Positions 38,172-47,755 are shown, counted from the stretch's first letter. The stretch is DNA of 64,000 bases from Hyphomicrobium sp. (GCA_030148425.1 JASBTM010000005.1:186001-250000), one strand, 5' to 3'. Program-made: numbers and translations. Notes: generated by a model from the sequence alone, not told the origin.

Positions 38172-39466
38172 GCGGGCTTTGGGAGTGGCGAGTCGACCGG
38201 GCTCGGCTTGCCGAGCGAGAGCACGAGGATCGCCGCGATGATGCACGCGATGCCTGCGGCGAAGAACGCGGGCAAATACGTCGAGAATTCCGTGCGTGTG
38301 AGACCCGCGCCATAGGCTGCCGTCGCCGCTCCGAGCTGATGACCCGCGAAAATCCAGCCGAAGACGACGTTCGTTTTCTCAGGCCCGAAGTAGCGCGTCG
38401 TTAGCTTCACGGTTGGCGGCACGGTGGCGATCCAATCGAGGCCGTAGAACATCGCGAAAAGCGACAAGCCATAAAACGTGAAGTCGGTGTACGGCAGATA
38501 GAGCAGCGACAGCCCGCGCAAACCATAATACCAAAAGAGCAGCCAGCGATTGTCGAAGCGATCCGAGAGCCAGCCGGAACCGATCGTGCCGAAGAAATCG
38601 AACACGCCCATCATCGCGAGCACGCCAGCGGCGGTCACGGACGCCAAGCCGAAGTCGCCGCAGAGCGCGATGAAGTGCGTCTGAATGAGCCCGTTGGTGC
38701 TCAACCCGCAAATGAAAAACGTGCCGAATAGAACCCAGAAGGCTCCGGTCGCCGCGACTTCCTTCAGGATGACCAGCGGCGTCATGAGCAGAGCGCCAAA
38801 ACTTTCCGTATGCGCCGGCGTCGGGACGATGTCTTTCGCGCCGTAGGGCGGCAGCCCGAGATCAGCGGGCCGATCCCGCATCAGCAGGAACACGACGATC
38901 GCGGCGAAGGCGATCATCGCGCAGATAAAGCACAGAGAATAGCGCCAGCCGTAGAGCGCGGTGAGCTTGGCGAGCAGCGGCAAGAAGACAAGCTGCCCCG
39001 TCGCGGTGCTGGCGGAGAGCATGCCCATCACGAGCCCGCGGCGCTCAGAGAACCAGCGCGTGGCGACCGTCGCGCCGAGCACCATCGCGGTCAGACCGGT
39101 ACCGAGGCCGACGCCGATACCCCACAGCAAGACGAGTTGCCAGAGGCTCGTCATCGCCAGCGAGGCCGCGAGGACCGACGCGACGATTACGAGCGCCGTC
39201 AACACGATGCGGCGTATGCCGAAGCGATTCATGAATGCGGCCGCGAACGGCCCCATGAGGCCGAAGAGCATGAAACGAATTGCGAGGGCCGAGGAAATTT
39301 CCGATGCCTTCCAACCGAATTCTTTTTCCAGCGGGACGATGAAGACGCCGGGCGCGCCGACGGCTCCGGCCGTTACGAGCATGGTGAGAAACGTCGCGAC
39401 GACGACAGCCCAACCGTAGTGGACGTTTCTGCGCGCCAACTTCGAAGCGAGTGCCGATGACATCAT
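38168..39466 (-). CDS. Major facilitator superfamily transporter
   Basis: 432 residues with twelve membrane segments. It starts with tandem ATGs at 39466/39463; GAGG lies eight bases before the first. The N-terminal half carries [27 protein letters not shown], an MFS cytoplasmic-loop motif, and [14 protein letters not shown], which is common in the oxalate/formate-antiporter-like and monocarboxylate-type groups. I infer an organic anion as substrate, without certainty. No catabolic genes are adjacent on its strand. It may have been acquired independently of copA, with which it shares only the overlapping stop. Confidence 0.9.
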   Translation of the reverse strand: MMSSALASKLARRNVHYGWAVVVATFLTMLVTAGAVGAPGVFIVPLEKEFGWKASEISSALAIRFMLFGLMGPFAAAFMNRFGIRRIVLTALVIVASVLAASLAMTSLWQLVLLWGIGVGLGTGLTAMVLGATVATRWFSERRGLVMGMLSASTATGQLVFLPLLAKLTALYGWRYSLCFICAMIAFAAIVVFLLMRDRPADLGLPPYGAKDIVPTPAHTESFGALLMTPLVILKEVAATGAFWVLFGTFFICGLSTNGLIQTHFIALCGDFGLASVTAAGVLAMMGVFDFFGTIGSGWLSDRFDNRWLLFWYYGLRGLSLLYLPYTDFTFYGLSLFAMFYGLDWIATVPPTVKLTTRYFGPEKTNVVFGWIFAGHQLGAATAAYGAGLTRTEFSTYLPAFFAAGIACIIAAILVLSLGKPSPVDSPLPKPA

Positions 39467-39766
39467 GGTAACGACCTCAGTCCAATTCTAGAATTCATCG
39501 ACCGCATTTATATTATCATCATAATTTAAATACAGCGCGACCTAGACGCGCGATGCCCTGCCCCAAGCGCGGCAAGGCCATGCTCCCGCGTCCCGGCTGC
39601 AACGCTTCCGCCTGCAACTCAGATTCTTTAACGATATCATAAACATAGATTGATATTGGCAAACTCACATCCTTGCGGCTTCATACACGGGCATCATACC
39701 ATCCCTGGAGATCGCGGGGATAAGTCGGCTGAAGTCGGACTTCTGGCGCTGTTGGGGCGAAGGCAC
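39467..39766. other. AT-rich intergenic region
   Basis: 300 bases between divergent genes, with an AT-rich patch at about 39505-39535 (TTTATATTATCATCATAATTT) that likely contains promoter elements for one or both sides. The in-frame extension of the downstream gene to 39650 lacks coding character. Confidence 0.45.
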
Positions 39767-41560
39767 ATGATGACGACACGGCAGCGGCTTCTGCTTCTCG
39801 GGCTGCTGATCTGGGCCATCGCGATGATCGTGCCGGATTTCGCGCGCGTCGTCCGCCCGCTTGGATCGTTCGGCTTTTATGCCGACAGCAACGGCTTGAT
39901 CTACGACGTTGCTGGGCCCTTCGTCAAAACCGCGGATTCGCCCGCGTGGAACGCGGGCGTGCGCGAAGGCGATCGTATCGATTTCGCGAAGATGCGCTGC
40001 ATCCCTTACGACCACGATGTTTGCGCGAGCACGATTTCCGCGGTCGGCGGCAACGAATACGTCTTCCCCGGCCGAAAGGCGACATTCGAATTGCTGCCCA
40101 ACGGCGCGGAGGGCGCGCGCCAAATTCATTTGACCGCCAACCCTCGCCCCACGAACTGGCTCGTACGTTTCGTTCTGCTTCTCGACCAGCTCGCGGGGAT
40201 TGCCGTCTTGCTCGCGGCGGCGTGGCTGGTTTGGACGAAGCCCAGCAAAATGAGCTGGGGCTTTTTCCTCTACGTCGTCTGGTTTAATCCGGGGCAAAGC
40301 AACGAATTCTACGCGCTGCTGCAGAGCTGGCCGATCGCACTCATGACGCAGAACGTCCTCGCTTCGATTTCGCAAGCGGCGGGATATATGGGCCTGCTCG
40401 CTTTCGTGATGCGCGCTCCGACCGGCACGCTGCAACCGGAATGGGAGCGGCTGGACCGCATGCTGCCGTGGTTTGGCGCGGCCATCGCCATTGCGATCAT
40501 GACTTCTTACGGCAGCTCGTTCGGCTTTCAGACCGAGTTGCTGAGCCGCGTTACGATCCTGCTTGGCATTTTCATCAGCGCCCTTGCGGTGGCGATCCTG
40601 CTGATGCGTCGCCAAACGCTGACACCCAAGGACAACCAGCGTCTTCGCTGGGTCATGTGGGGGTGCCTGATCGGCCTTCCTGCCTTCGTCATCGCCGATC
40701 TCAACGAATATACGACGCTGCTGACCGACTGGGACGGCCTCTTCCTGCCCGAGGACGTCGCCGGTCTGCTTTATCTCCTCAACGGCATTCTTTGCCTCTT
40801 CGTCGTCGAGGCTGTGCGGCGGCAGCGCGTGGTCAATGTCGCCATTCCACTTCGCCGCGTGACGGTGCTGGCGCTGATGACGAGCTTACCTGCGCTCCTT
40901 CTGCACGAGCAAGCGGAGCATCTGCATGAATTGGTCGAGCTGCCGGGATGGTCGTGGCTTATCATCGGCGCGATCATTCTGTTCGCCATAAGCCGTCTGC
41001 ACGAATGGTCGGTCGAGCTTGCCGATGATTTTTTCAATCGCTCACTTAAACGCGGCGAGGCCGTGCTGGATGAGGCCATATTGGAAGCCAAGACCCTGCA
41101 CGACATCGATCACATTTTGTCGGCTCGCGTCGCGAGAACTCTGAAGCTTTCTTCGGCGGTGACGTACCGGCGCGACGGCACGAGCTTTCGCCGCTATGTC
41201 GACGGCACCAACTGGAACGGCGGCGCAGCGGATCTGAAACTCAACGACGTCGATCTTGGAAAGATCCTTGGCGGCGCGCCCTGCCTGATCAATGAAGCTG
41301 CCGCGAAGGCCGCGGGCTTTCCCGATGGGCTCGATATGCCGCTGCTCGCGGTGCCTGCTTCAAACCGAGTCTACTGCTTCGCAATCACCTTCTACGGTCC
41401 GCACGAGTCGGGAACCGCAATCGATCCCAACGAACGGCGCGTGCTGCAGAACCTTGGTCGTCACGCAGCAGACGCCTACGCGCACATCGAGAACGATGAG
41501 CTTCGCAAAGCCGTCGCCGAACTCGAAGGCCGTGCCGGAATTCGCAACGCGCTGGTGTAA
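39767..41560 (+). CDS. Membrane protein with PDZ-like, multi-TM and GAF-like regions
   Basis: 597 residues from the ATG at 39767 (GAAGG upstream). Order: one membrane segment, an exported part resembling a PDZ fold (PAWNAGVREGDRIDFAKM), about eight further membrane segments (120-410), a short helix (ELADDFFNRSLKRGEAVLDEAILEAK) and a C-terminal soluble region of about 150 residues that looks like GAF. The layout resembles the sensor half of PDZ/multi-TM/GAF histidine kinases, but no HisKA or ATPase domain follows; the chain stops after the GAF-like part. It may be an orphan sensor acting through a partner, or a transport or folding protein. No partner kinase is adjacent. Confidence 0.7.
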   Translation: MMTTRQRLLLLGLLIWAIAMIVPDFARVVRPLGSFGFYADSNGLIYDVAGPFVKTADSPAWNAGVREGDRIDFAKMRCIPYDHDVCASTISAVGGNEYVFPGRKATFELLPNGAEGARQIHLTANPRPTNWLVRFVLLLDQLAGIAVLLAAAWLVWTKPSKMSWGFFLYVVWFNPGQSNEFYALLQSWPIALMTQNVLASISQAAGYMGLLAFVMRAPTGTLQPEWERLDRMLPWFGAAIAIAIMTSYGSSFGFQTELLSRVTILLGIFISALAVAILLMRRQTLTPKDNQRLRWVMWGCLIGLPAFVIADLNEYTTLLTDWDGLFLPEDVAGLLYLLNGILCLFVVEAVRRQRVVNVAIPLRRVTVLALMTSLPALLLHEQAEHLHELVELPGWSWLIIGAIILFAISRLHEWSVELADDFFNRSLKRGEAVLDEAILEAKTLHDIDHILSARVARTLKLSSAVTYRRDGTSFRRYVDGTNWNGGAADLKLNDVDLGKILGGAPCLINEAAAKAAGFPDGLDMPLLAVPASNRVYCFAITFYGPHESGTAIDPNERRVLQNLGRHAADAYAHIENDELRKAVAELEGRAGIRNALV

Positions 41561-41786
41561 ATTCGCGCGTTGAGCTGCGACGATCTCGACCGGCGGGCAA
41601 TTGGCGAGCTCGCGGCGATGGCGACAGGGAACGCGTAAGCTCTCGTCTTCGTTCAAGACATGCGTGGCGTTTAAGGCTTAAACTGGTCGCAATGCGATAG
41701 CATCGTCGGCATGGGCTCTCGCCGATCGAGACTTCGGACTAACTCCGAAGCTTCGAATAACTTCGCACCGGCTTGTGAGCGTATCG

Positions 41787-43124
41787 ATGGCAACTTTGCA
41801 GAAAGGTCTGCCGCCGGGGCCGAAAGGCAAAGGGATCTCGGGTAACCTCGCTGAGATCGGCCCTCGACGCGTCGACTTTTTCCTCAATCTCGCGCAGACC
41901 TATGGTCCCGTCGCCAGTTTCCGCGCCGGATGGTGGCGGCTTTATCTCATCAGCGACCCGGATCTCATTCAGCAGGTTCTCGTCACAGACGCGCGCTTTT
42001 ACAGAAAGCATTTCGGTGCGCGAAATTTCAAACCACTTCTCGGCAACGGGCTGGTAACGAGCGAGGGCGATTTCTGGCTGGCGCAACGCCGGCTGCTTCA
42101 GCCAGCATTCCTCAAGGCGAAAATCCTGTCCTATGCGCCAGTCATGACGGAATTTGCTGAGGCCATGCTCACGGAATGGAAGCCCGGACAGTCGGTCGAC
42201 ATTTCGCTGGAGTTCAGCGCCTTGACGAGCGCAATCGCCCTCAAGACGCTTTTCGGGTTGGACGAGCACGTCGATCGCAAGGAGATCGACGCGAGCCTGC
42301 GCACGGCCGTTGAACTTCTCGGCAATCGGCTCGACATGCCCATGCAGTTTCCGATCTGGTTGCCAACCCCAGCGAATATCCGACTCAACCGTGCACTTCG
42401 CGAGCTTTTCCGGCTCGTCGACGGCTTCATAGCGGCGAAGGAGGCTGCGCCTCTCGGCAACGATCTGCTTTCCACGATGATCGCCGCGCAGCACGAAGAC
42501 GGCACACGGATGAGCATGCAGCAGCTTCGCGACGAAGCGATGACCCTCTATCTCGCGGGGCACGAGACGACGGCGCTATCGCTCACCTGGAGCTGGTATC
42601 TTCTCTCGCAAAATCCTGGCGTCGAGAAAACGCTTACCGAGGAGTGGCGGCGCGTACTCGGCGGGCGTGCCGCGGAGGCCGATGACATCGCGGCGCTCCC
42701 CTACACGGCAGCCGTCATCAACGAAGCGATGCGGCTTTATCCGCCTGTCTACGTTATCGGGCGCGAAGCGACGAGCGATCTCGAACTCGGCGGTTATCGC
42801 GTAAAAAAGGGCTACACGATCTTGATGAGCCAATGGGTCAGCCATCGCGACCCAAAATATTTTCCCGAACCCGAACGCTTCCTGCCCGAGCGATGGCTCG
42901 ATGGCCTCGCCACGCGCCTGCCGAAATTCGCTTACTATCCGTTCGGCGGCGGCCAGCGGCTTTGCATCGGCGTACATTTCGCCTTGATGGAAGCGATCAT
43001 TCTTCTCGCGACCGTCGGACAGAAGTATCGATTTACGCTCGACCCCGATGCAGTCATCGACGTCATGCCGCAGATCACGATGCCTCCAAAATACGGCATG
43101 CCCGCTACGCTCGAGCGGCGATGA
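41787..43124 (+). CDS. Cytochrome P450
   Basis: 445 residues from the ATG at 41787 (a GTG at 41775 is also possible). Proline-rich N-terminus GLPPGPKG without membrane anchor, I-helix oxygen-activation motif LAGHETTALSLTW, K-helix ExxR in NEAMRLYPPV, meander PERFLPERW, and heme-binding loop FGGGQRLCIG with Cys393 as thiolate ligand. The overall type resembles CYP102/CYP4-like soluble bacterial P450s that hydroxylate fatty acids or hydrocarbons. No ferredoxin or reductase gene is adjacent, so redox partners must come from elsewhere. The substrate is unknown. Confidence 0.95.
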   Translation: MATLQKGLPPGPKGKGISGNLAEIGPRRVDFFLNLAQTYGPVASFRAGWWRLYLISDPDLIQQVLVTDARFYRKHFGARNFKPLLGNGLVTSEGDFWLAQRRLLQPAFLKAKILSYAPVMTEFAEAMLTEWKPGQSVDISLEFSALTSAIALKTLFGLDEHVDRKEIDASLRTAVELLGNRLDMPMQFPIWLPTPANIRLNRALRELFRLVDGFIAAKEAAPLGNDLLSTMIAAQHEDGTRMSMQQLRDEAMTLYLAGHETTALSLTWSWYLLSQNPGVEKTLTEEWRRVLGGRAAEADDIAALPYTAAVINEAMRLYPPVYVIGREATSDLELGGYRVKKGYTILMSQWVSHRDPKYFPEPERFLPERWLDGLATRLPKFAYYPFGGGQRLCIGVHFALMEAIILLATVGQKYRFTLDPDAVIDVMPQITMPPKYGMPATLERR

Positions 43125-43130
43125 CGATTA

Positions 43131-44123
43131 TCAGCCGGCGACCGCTGCTTCGCCCGGCTGCCGCCAGAAGAAGAAACGCCTTTTCGGAACCGGCTCGCCC
43201 GCCGTCGCTAGGGACGAGATCAGTTCCGCGGTGCCGCGAACGACGCGGCGGTTATTCCAGTACCCGGTGTGCGCACGGTAGGCGACGAGCGGCTGCGATA
43301 GATATCCGACGCCGCGCATGAACAGGCCTTCCGACGCGACCTCGATGTCGTCGAGAAGCGGCTCCATCGCATAAGCCTCGTTGAGCGGCTTCAACGGATA
43401 GCCCAGAAGATCGTTGCGGCTATAGTAATTGAGCCAGCGGGCGCGGCCGCGCATGTCTGCATCGAGCTGCTTGCCCGGAAAGGCGGGCGCATCGCTCGGA
43501 TCGCGCGAGGTCGTGATCGGTAGAATGCGGCTCGGACCGAACGTGAAGGTGAAGAGCGGCATGTTCGAGCCCATCATCACCAGGCCAGCAAGCGTATCGA
43601 GCCTTCGAAACGGCGAGCCGTTCTTCAGGTAATTGGCGAATTCGCGGATCTCGTCGCCTTCCTGCGCGAGGCGCGTCTCGTCCCAGTTCTTGATCGTGTT
43701 CACATCCCAGATGAACGACGAGATGATGTGGCAGCCGAGCGAATGGCCGACAAAAATCAGCGGCCGGTTCGGAATATTCTCCGCGTCGAGGCTTTCCAGA
43801 ACGGCACGCACGTCGGATTGAATTTCATAATAGCAGGAATTCCGGACGCTCTTGGTCTTCTGGTACGCGGCGGCGTCTCCCAGGCCTTGCACGACAAGAC
43901 TGCGATAGGGCGTCACCGGGAAAAGCCCTTTCTCCGAGACGGCGTCGAGATATTCCTTCTGGCGCATGCGGACGCGCTCGGCCCAAAACACGGAGCGAAA
44001 CGTTGCGACGTCGCGAATTCGCTTCGGCAGACGCGCTTCGATCGCCGCCTGCATCTTGGCATGATAGCCAGGCGCAAACGTATGGATGCCGTGCACGAAA
44101 ACGATTGCGACCGGTTGCGCCAT
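43131..44123 (-). CDS. Alpha/beta-hydrolase-like protein
   Basis: 330 residues from the ATG at 44123, preceded by GGGGGAAG. An N-terminal strand with oxyanion-type VAIVFVHGIHTFAPGYHAKM, then the nucleophile elbow FVGHSLGCHIISSF. The C-terminal half carries ARWLNYYSRNDLLGYPLKPL, which may supply the acid residue. No signal peptide. It ends six bases after the P450 stop on the opposite strand and is divergent from an SDR gene. Lipase/esterase activity is likely; the substrate is not evident. Confidence 0.82.
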   Translation of the reverse strand: MAQPVAIVFVHGIHTFAPGYHAKMQAAIEARLPKRIRDVATFRSVFWAERVRMRQKEYLDAVSEKGLFPVTPYRSLVVQGLGDAAAYQKTKSVRNSCYYEIQSDVRAVLESLDAENIPNRPLIFVGHSLGCHIISSFIWDVNTIKNWDETRLAQEGDEIREFANYLKNGSPFRRLDTLAGLVMMGSNMPLFTFTFGPSRILPITTSRDPSDAPAFPGKQLDADMRGRARWLNYYSRNDLLGYPLKPLNEAYAMEPLLDDIEVASEGLFMRGVGYLSQPLVAYRAHTGYWNNRRVVRGTAELISSLATAGEPVPKRRFFFWRQPGEAAVAG

Positions 44124-44218
44124 TTTTCTTCCCCCGCGAGCGACTTTCATTGCGAGCGGACGTTATCCGCTCTAATGGCTATCCGTAGAGCTTGCGGCGT
44201 TTGCATGGCAATATACAT

Positions 44219-44980
44219 ATGGGCGAAAAAGTCGTCGCGATAACGGGCGGGGCACAGGGGATCGGGCGCGGTATTGCTTACGCGTTTGCCGAAGCAGGAT
44301 ACTCCGTTTCTATTGCAGACACGGCGGCTGACGCGGGTGACGAGGCTGTCGCGCACATAGGTAAAATCGGACGGCGCGCGATCTACGAACATGTCGACGT
44401 CTCTCGTACCGACGACGTTCATCGCTGGATCGCGCGGACGGTTCGCGACCTCGGCGCACCTGACGTGCTGGTCAACAATGCAGGCATCAACGCCAACAAG
44501 CCTTTCCTCGAATTGTCCGTCGAAGATTTCGACCGCGTGCAAGGCGTGAACGTTCGCGGCACGTTTTTGTGTTCGCAGGCGGTGGCGCGCGAACTGGTCA
44601 AAGCAAAGCGTGGCGGCGCCATCATCAACATCGCTTCGACCCGCGCCTTCATGTCGGAGGCCGATACCGAAGCTTACACGGCCTCGAAGGGCGGCATCGT
44701 TGCCCTGACGCACGGGATGGCGATCAGCCTCGGCGGCTACGGTATTCGCGTCAATGCCGTCAGCCCCGGCTGGATCGAAACGAGCGACTGGCAATACTCA
44801 GGCCGTGCAAAAGATCCCCACCATTCCGATGCCGACAATGCGCAGCACCCCGTCGGCCGAGTCGGCGTGCCGGACGATATCGCGAAGGCTTGCCTCTTCC
44901 TCGCGAATGACGCGAGCTTCATGACCGGGCAAAATATCATCATCGACGGCGGCATGTCCGTGAAGATGATTTACGTGTAG
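44219..44980 (+). CDS. SDR-family oxidoreductase (3-oxoacyl-reductase-like)
   Basis: 253 residues from the ATG at 44219; no good ribosome-binding site is seen, and a TTG at 44192 is also in frame. Classical SDR: TGGAQGIGRGIAYAFAEAG, ADTAADAGD (Asp after the second strand, favouring NAD), VLVNNAGINANKPFL, IINIASTRA and YTASKGG. The C-terminal VNAVSPGWIETSDW is typical. It has the generic look of FabG/glucose-dehydrogenase-like enzymes. It may share a promoter region with the divergent hydrolase, 95 bp away. Confidence 0.9.
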   Translation: MGEKVVAITGGAQGIGRGIAYAFAEAGYSVSIADTAADAGDEAVAHIGKIGRRAIYEHVDVSRTDDVHRWIARTVRDLGAPDVLVNNAGINANKPFLELSVEDFDRVQGVNVRGTFLCSQAVARELVKAKRGGAIINIASTRAFMSEADTEAYTASKGGIVALTHGMAISLGGYGIRVNAVSPGWIETSDWQYSGRAKDPHHSDADNAQHPVGRVGVPDDIAKACLFLANDASFMTGQNIIIDGGMSVKMIYV

Positions 44981-45068
44981 TCGCATTCCGTCGCGGCGCT
45001 GACGCATTCCCGGCTTAGGTGGCTTCGCTTTCCATCTCGCCCAACCACTCATCCTCAAGGACTTTCTC

Positions 45069-45941
45069 GTGGCGAACGTAACCGTCGAAAATGTATCGGA
45101 CACCGCATTCTGGGTCGCGCACTATCGGGGTGTGGAAACGCAACGCTCCGACGCGCTGTTTCGCGATCCTCTCGCCGCCATCCTGGCGGGCGATCGCGGA
45201 CGGCGGATCGCAGAATCCATGCCGAGGCCCTTCATAACGTCCTGGGTCATCGCGGTTCGTACCTGCATCATCGACGAGTTCATTCGCGCCTCCGTTGCAA
45301 GCGGCGTCGATACCATTCTCAATCTCGGCACGGGGCTCGACACACGACCCTATCGCATGGATCTGCCGCCGACGCTCAACTGGATCGAAGCCGACTATGC
45401 AGCGATGATCGATTACAAGGAAGGATTTCTCGCGCGTGAGACGCCGCGCTTCAAGCTCACACGCGTGAAGGCAGATCTCTCCAATCCCGCCGAGCGGCAA
45501 GAGGTACTGCGAAACGCGAATGCGCAGGCCGGGAAGCTTCTGATCCTGACTGAGGGCGTCGTCCCTTACCTCACCAACGACGATGTCGCCGCTCTTGCCG
45601 ACGAGTTGCGTGCGCTCGATCATGCGTCCGGCTGGATCGTCGACTTCTTCTCACAGGAATTGTTGAAGCAGCGCGAGAAGATGATGGCGGGACGTCTTGA
45701 GAACGCGCCGTTCAAATTCAATCCCGGCGATTGGTCTAAATTTTTCGAGGACCATGGATGGCGGTCGCGCGACGTTCGCTATCTCCAAGTCGAGGGTGAG
45801 CGCTTAGGACGACGTATTCAGGTGCCGATGCTCGGCTTGCTGCTTATCGCAATGCAATCGCTTTTTAGTTCCACGGAACGGCGCTCGCACTCGAAAATGT
45901 CGGCGGGCTACGTCTTTCTCGTACCCTCGGAGCGTGCATGA
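45069..45941 (+). CDS. LCMT-type class I SAM-dependent methyltransferase
   Basis: 290 residues from GTG at 45069 with AAGGA upstream. Signatures of the leucine carboxyl methyltransferase (LCMT/PPM1) group are present: SDTAFWVAHYRGVETQRSD, FRDPLAA, VDTILNLGTGLDTRPYRMD as SAM-binding loop and LILTEGVVPYLTNDDV. Bacterial members methylate small or polyketide-like molecules, most with unknown substrates. It follows the SDR gene by 88 bp on the same strand, so a common pathway is possible. A perfect hairpin lies just after its stop. Confidence 0.88.
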   Translation: MANVTVENVSDTAFWVAHYRGVETQRSDALFRDPLAAILAGDRGRRIAESMPRPFITSWVIAVRTCIIDEFIRASVASGVDTILNLGTGLDTRPYRMDLPPTLNWIEADYAAMIDYKEGFLARETPRFKLTRVKADLSNPAERQEVLRNANAQAGKLLILTEGVVPYLTNDDVAALADELRALDHASGWIVDFFSQELLKQREKMMAGRLENAPFKFNPGDWSKFFEDHGWRSRDVRYLQVEGERLGRRIQVPMLGLLLIAMQSLFSSTERRSHSKMSAGYVFLVPSERA

Positions 45942-45946
45942 CAAAA

Positions 45947-45970
45947 CCCCGGCGTGGCTGTTCGCCGGGG
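45947..45970 (-). terminator. Terminator of the DUF1328 gene
   Basis: CCCCGGCG (45947-45954) pairs perfectly with CGCCGGGG (45963-45970). On the minus strand the stem is followed by TTTTG, so it fits rho-independent termination of the minus-strand gene ending at 46033. It also lies six bases after the methyltransferase stop on the plus strand and may work both ways. Confidence 0.65.
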
Positions 45971-46032
45971 CTTGCGCGGTTCGGCAGAAGAACCGCCGTC
46001 TTGGCTTGTCGCCAAGATCTCTCGTAGGTTTT

Positions 46033-46212
46033 TTAAACGCCGCGCCGCAACACGCCAGCCAACAGGCCGACGACGATGAACACAACGGCAACCAGCAACA
46101 GTAGATGCGCGCCGGAAACGGCCGTGCCCGCTACGCCACCGAAGCCTAGAGCGGCAGCGATGATTGCGACGATCAGAAAGACAATCGCGTAATAAATAAG
46201 ATTACCACCCAT
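46033..46212 (-). CDS. DUF1328-family small membrane protein
   Basis: 59 residues from the ATG at 46212, preceded by GGAGG at six bases. Two membrane segments (YYAIVFLIVAIIAAALGFGGVAG and LLLLVAVVFIVVGLLAG) and a basic C-terminus LRRGV, the hallmark of the DUF1328/YtjA family. Members are small inner-membrane proteins, often stress-induced, of unknown function. It has its own likely terminator downstream at 45947-45970. Confidence 0.9.
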   Translation of the reverse strand: MGGNLIYYAIVFLIVAIIAAALGFGGVAGTAVSGAHLLLLVAVVFIVVGLLAGVLRRGV

Positions 46213-46581
46213 TGTGGTCCTCCATGCTGAAACGTTCTTGGAAAACCAACGCGCACCGGAGAATTTGGGTTCCTTTGTTGATTGCGCCCGGCGACTCCGC
46301 TGCGGGGAGCCGGGCCCAAACCACCGCGATGTCATCCTCGGGCTCGTCCCGAGAATGACATCGCTTCAGATAGCGAAAATTTCTGCAACTCCGTGCCCGC
46401 CTCTTTGCTGCGCGGAGCCCGCTGCGGAGGCCGTCGCAGGGGGCCGAGAATTCGGCATTTTTGTCCCGGACCCATAATTAACGCTTTGGAGCGCGGTTAT
46501 AGGCGCAAAGATGCTTGGCCGGGCCAGCACTCGGCGCTAGCCTCAGTCGCAAAATGAATTCCGTCGGCTTTTCGATTTGCC
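46213..46581. other. Intergenic region with palindromic repeat
   Basis: 369 bases between the divergent DUF1328 and parA genes. It contains the palindrome at 46328-46362 and a small hairpin GCCGA/TCGGC (46443-46456) followed by ATTTTT, which resembles a weak plus-strand terminator. No gene is credible here. Confidence 0.5.
46328..46362. repeat. Dispersed palindromic element, copy at 46.3 kb
   Basis: GATGTCATCCTCGGG pairs with CCCGAGAATGACATC around a five-base loop, with one mismatch. The GTCATCC...(A/G)GATGAC ends are shared with the copies near 56.75 and 58.2 kb. Confidence 0.6.
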
Positions 46582-47244
46582 ATGCCCGTCGTGCTATCCA
46601 TCATCGGCCAGAAAGGCGGCGTCGGCAAAAGCACGCTGGCGAGGGCGGTCACCGTCGTCGCTGCGCAGGGCGATCTCCGCGTCAGGCTGATCGACCTCGA
46701 TATCGGCCAGCAGACTTCGGTGCGCTGGTCCACGACGCGGGCCGCCGGGCGCGCGAAGCATGCCCTTGACGCACAGGCGTTTTCAACAGTCCGCGAGGCG
46801 CTGAAGCAGACAGGCGACATCGATCTTGTCGTCATCGACACCCCCGGACATCTGTCGGCCGAGACATTCGAGGTCGCGCGCGCGTCCGACCTTATCATTC
46901 TGCCCACCGGAACGAGCACGGACGATCTGCATCCCACCACCCTGCTACTCTATGAGCTGGAGCAAATCGGCGTTCCGAAGGATCGTCTTTGCGTCGCGCT
47001 GTGCCGCATCCTCGATGCCAAGGAAGAACGCTGGGCGCGGCACTACCTTGAGACGACGGGGTATCAAGCGCTCGATGGATCGCTGCCCGAGAGGCTCGGG
47101 TATCGCCGCGCGCACAACCGCGGAAAGTCGATCACGGAAACGAGCGAGACGGCGCTCAACGAACGCGCGAATGAATTGATGGCCAGCGTGCTGAAGAAGA
47201 TCCTGCGCCACGTGCGATCCGCCAACGGCGTCTATTCGCGTTAA
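46582..47244 (+). CDS. ParA/MinD-like ATPase (orphan)
   Basis: 220 residues. Deviant Walker A loop QKGGVGKSTLARA near the N-terminus, Walker A' LIDLDIGQQTS and Walker B VVIDTPGHLS are intact, so it should be an active dimerising ATPase. Its length suits short ParA-type or MipZ/ParF-like proteins. No ParB or parS site is next to it, and the ParB-like gene at 56 kb is unrelated to classical ParB. A role in positioning some cargo, such as a polar complex, is inferred only. Confidence 0.88.
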   Translation: MPVVLSIIGQKGGVGKSTLARAVTVVAAQGDLRVRLIDLDIGQQTSVRWSTTRAAGRAKHALDAQAFSTVREALKQTGDIDLVVIDTPGHLSAETFEVARASDLIILPTGTSTDDLHPTTLLLYELEQIGVPKDRLCVALCRILDAKEERWARHYLETTGYQALDGSLPERLGYRRAHNRGKSITETSETALNERANELMASVLKKILRHVRSANGVYSR

Positions 47245-47454
47245 GGCGCGTCGTACGCAGCATATCGCTTGGGATGCGGAACGATCTTATTTCTCTCGTC
47301 TGCGAAGGATCGCATTAGCAAGAGCACATCGCTCCGCGATTTCCTCAGCCAGAGCCCACCCTTCTTTACAAGTCCGACAGGTTCATGCGGCGGCGAAACC
47401 ATCTTGCGCCCAGTCCGTTTCCTTGCCGCCGACAGCAACAACGAGGAAACGACG

Positions 47455-47706
47455 ATGAAGCTTGTCACAACGGCTGCACTTTTGGGTGCGGGTATTCTCG
47501 GCCTCACTGCAACTACAGCCTCAGCCGAAATCGTATGCAATGCTGAAGGAGATTGCTGGCACGCGAGAGAGCATCGCGTTTATGAGCCGGGCTTGAAACT
47601 GCGTGTTTATCCGGACTCTTGGAAGTGGGGCGAGAAAGACCACTATCGCTGGCGCGAGCACACCGGTCACGGCTTTTGGCGCGGCGGCGTGTGGGTAGAT
47701 CTCTGA
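47455..47706 (+). CDS. Small exported protein
   Basis: 83 residues from the ATG at 47455 (GAGGA upstream). Signal peptide MKLVTTAALLGAGILGLTAT... cut near TTASA. The mature part is short and rich in Trp, His and Arg (CWHAREHRVYEP, WKWGEKDHYRWREHTGHGFW) with two Cys likely paired. Similar short Trp/His-rich exported proteins are frequent in Rhizobiales. Function unknown. It ends before a long inverted repeat shared with the convergent pccB. Confidence 0.7.
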   Translation: MKLVTTAALLGAGILGLTATTASAEIVCNAEGDCWHAREHRVYEPGLKLRVYPDSWKWGEKDHYRWREHTGHGFWRGGVWVDL

Positions 47707-47710
47707 TTTG

Positions 47711-47755
47711 TTCGTGCCCGGCGACACGCGTTCCGCGCTGGCCGCCGGGCACGAA
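47711..47755. terminator. Perfect 13-pair inverted repeat between convergent genes
   Basis: TTCGTGCCCGGCG (47711-47723) is the exact reverse complement of CGCCGGGCACGAA (47743-47755); the 19-base loop can fold again. It sits between the converging exported-protein and pccB genes and probably stops transcription from both sides, although no T-run follows in either direction. Confidence 0.5.
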
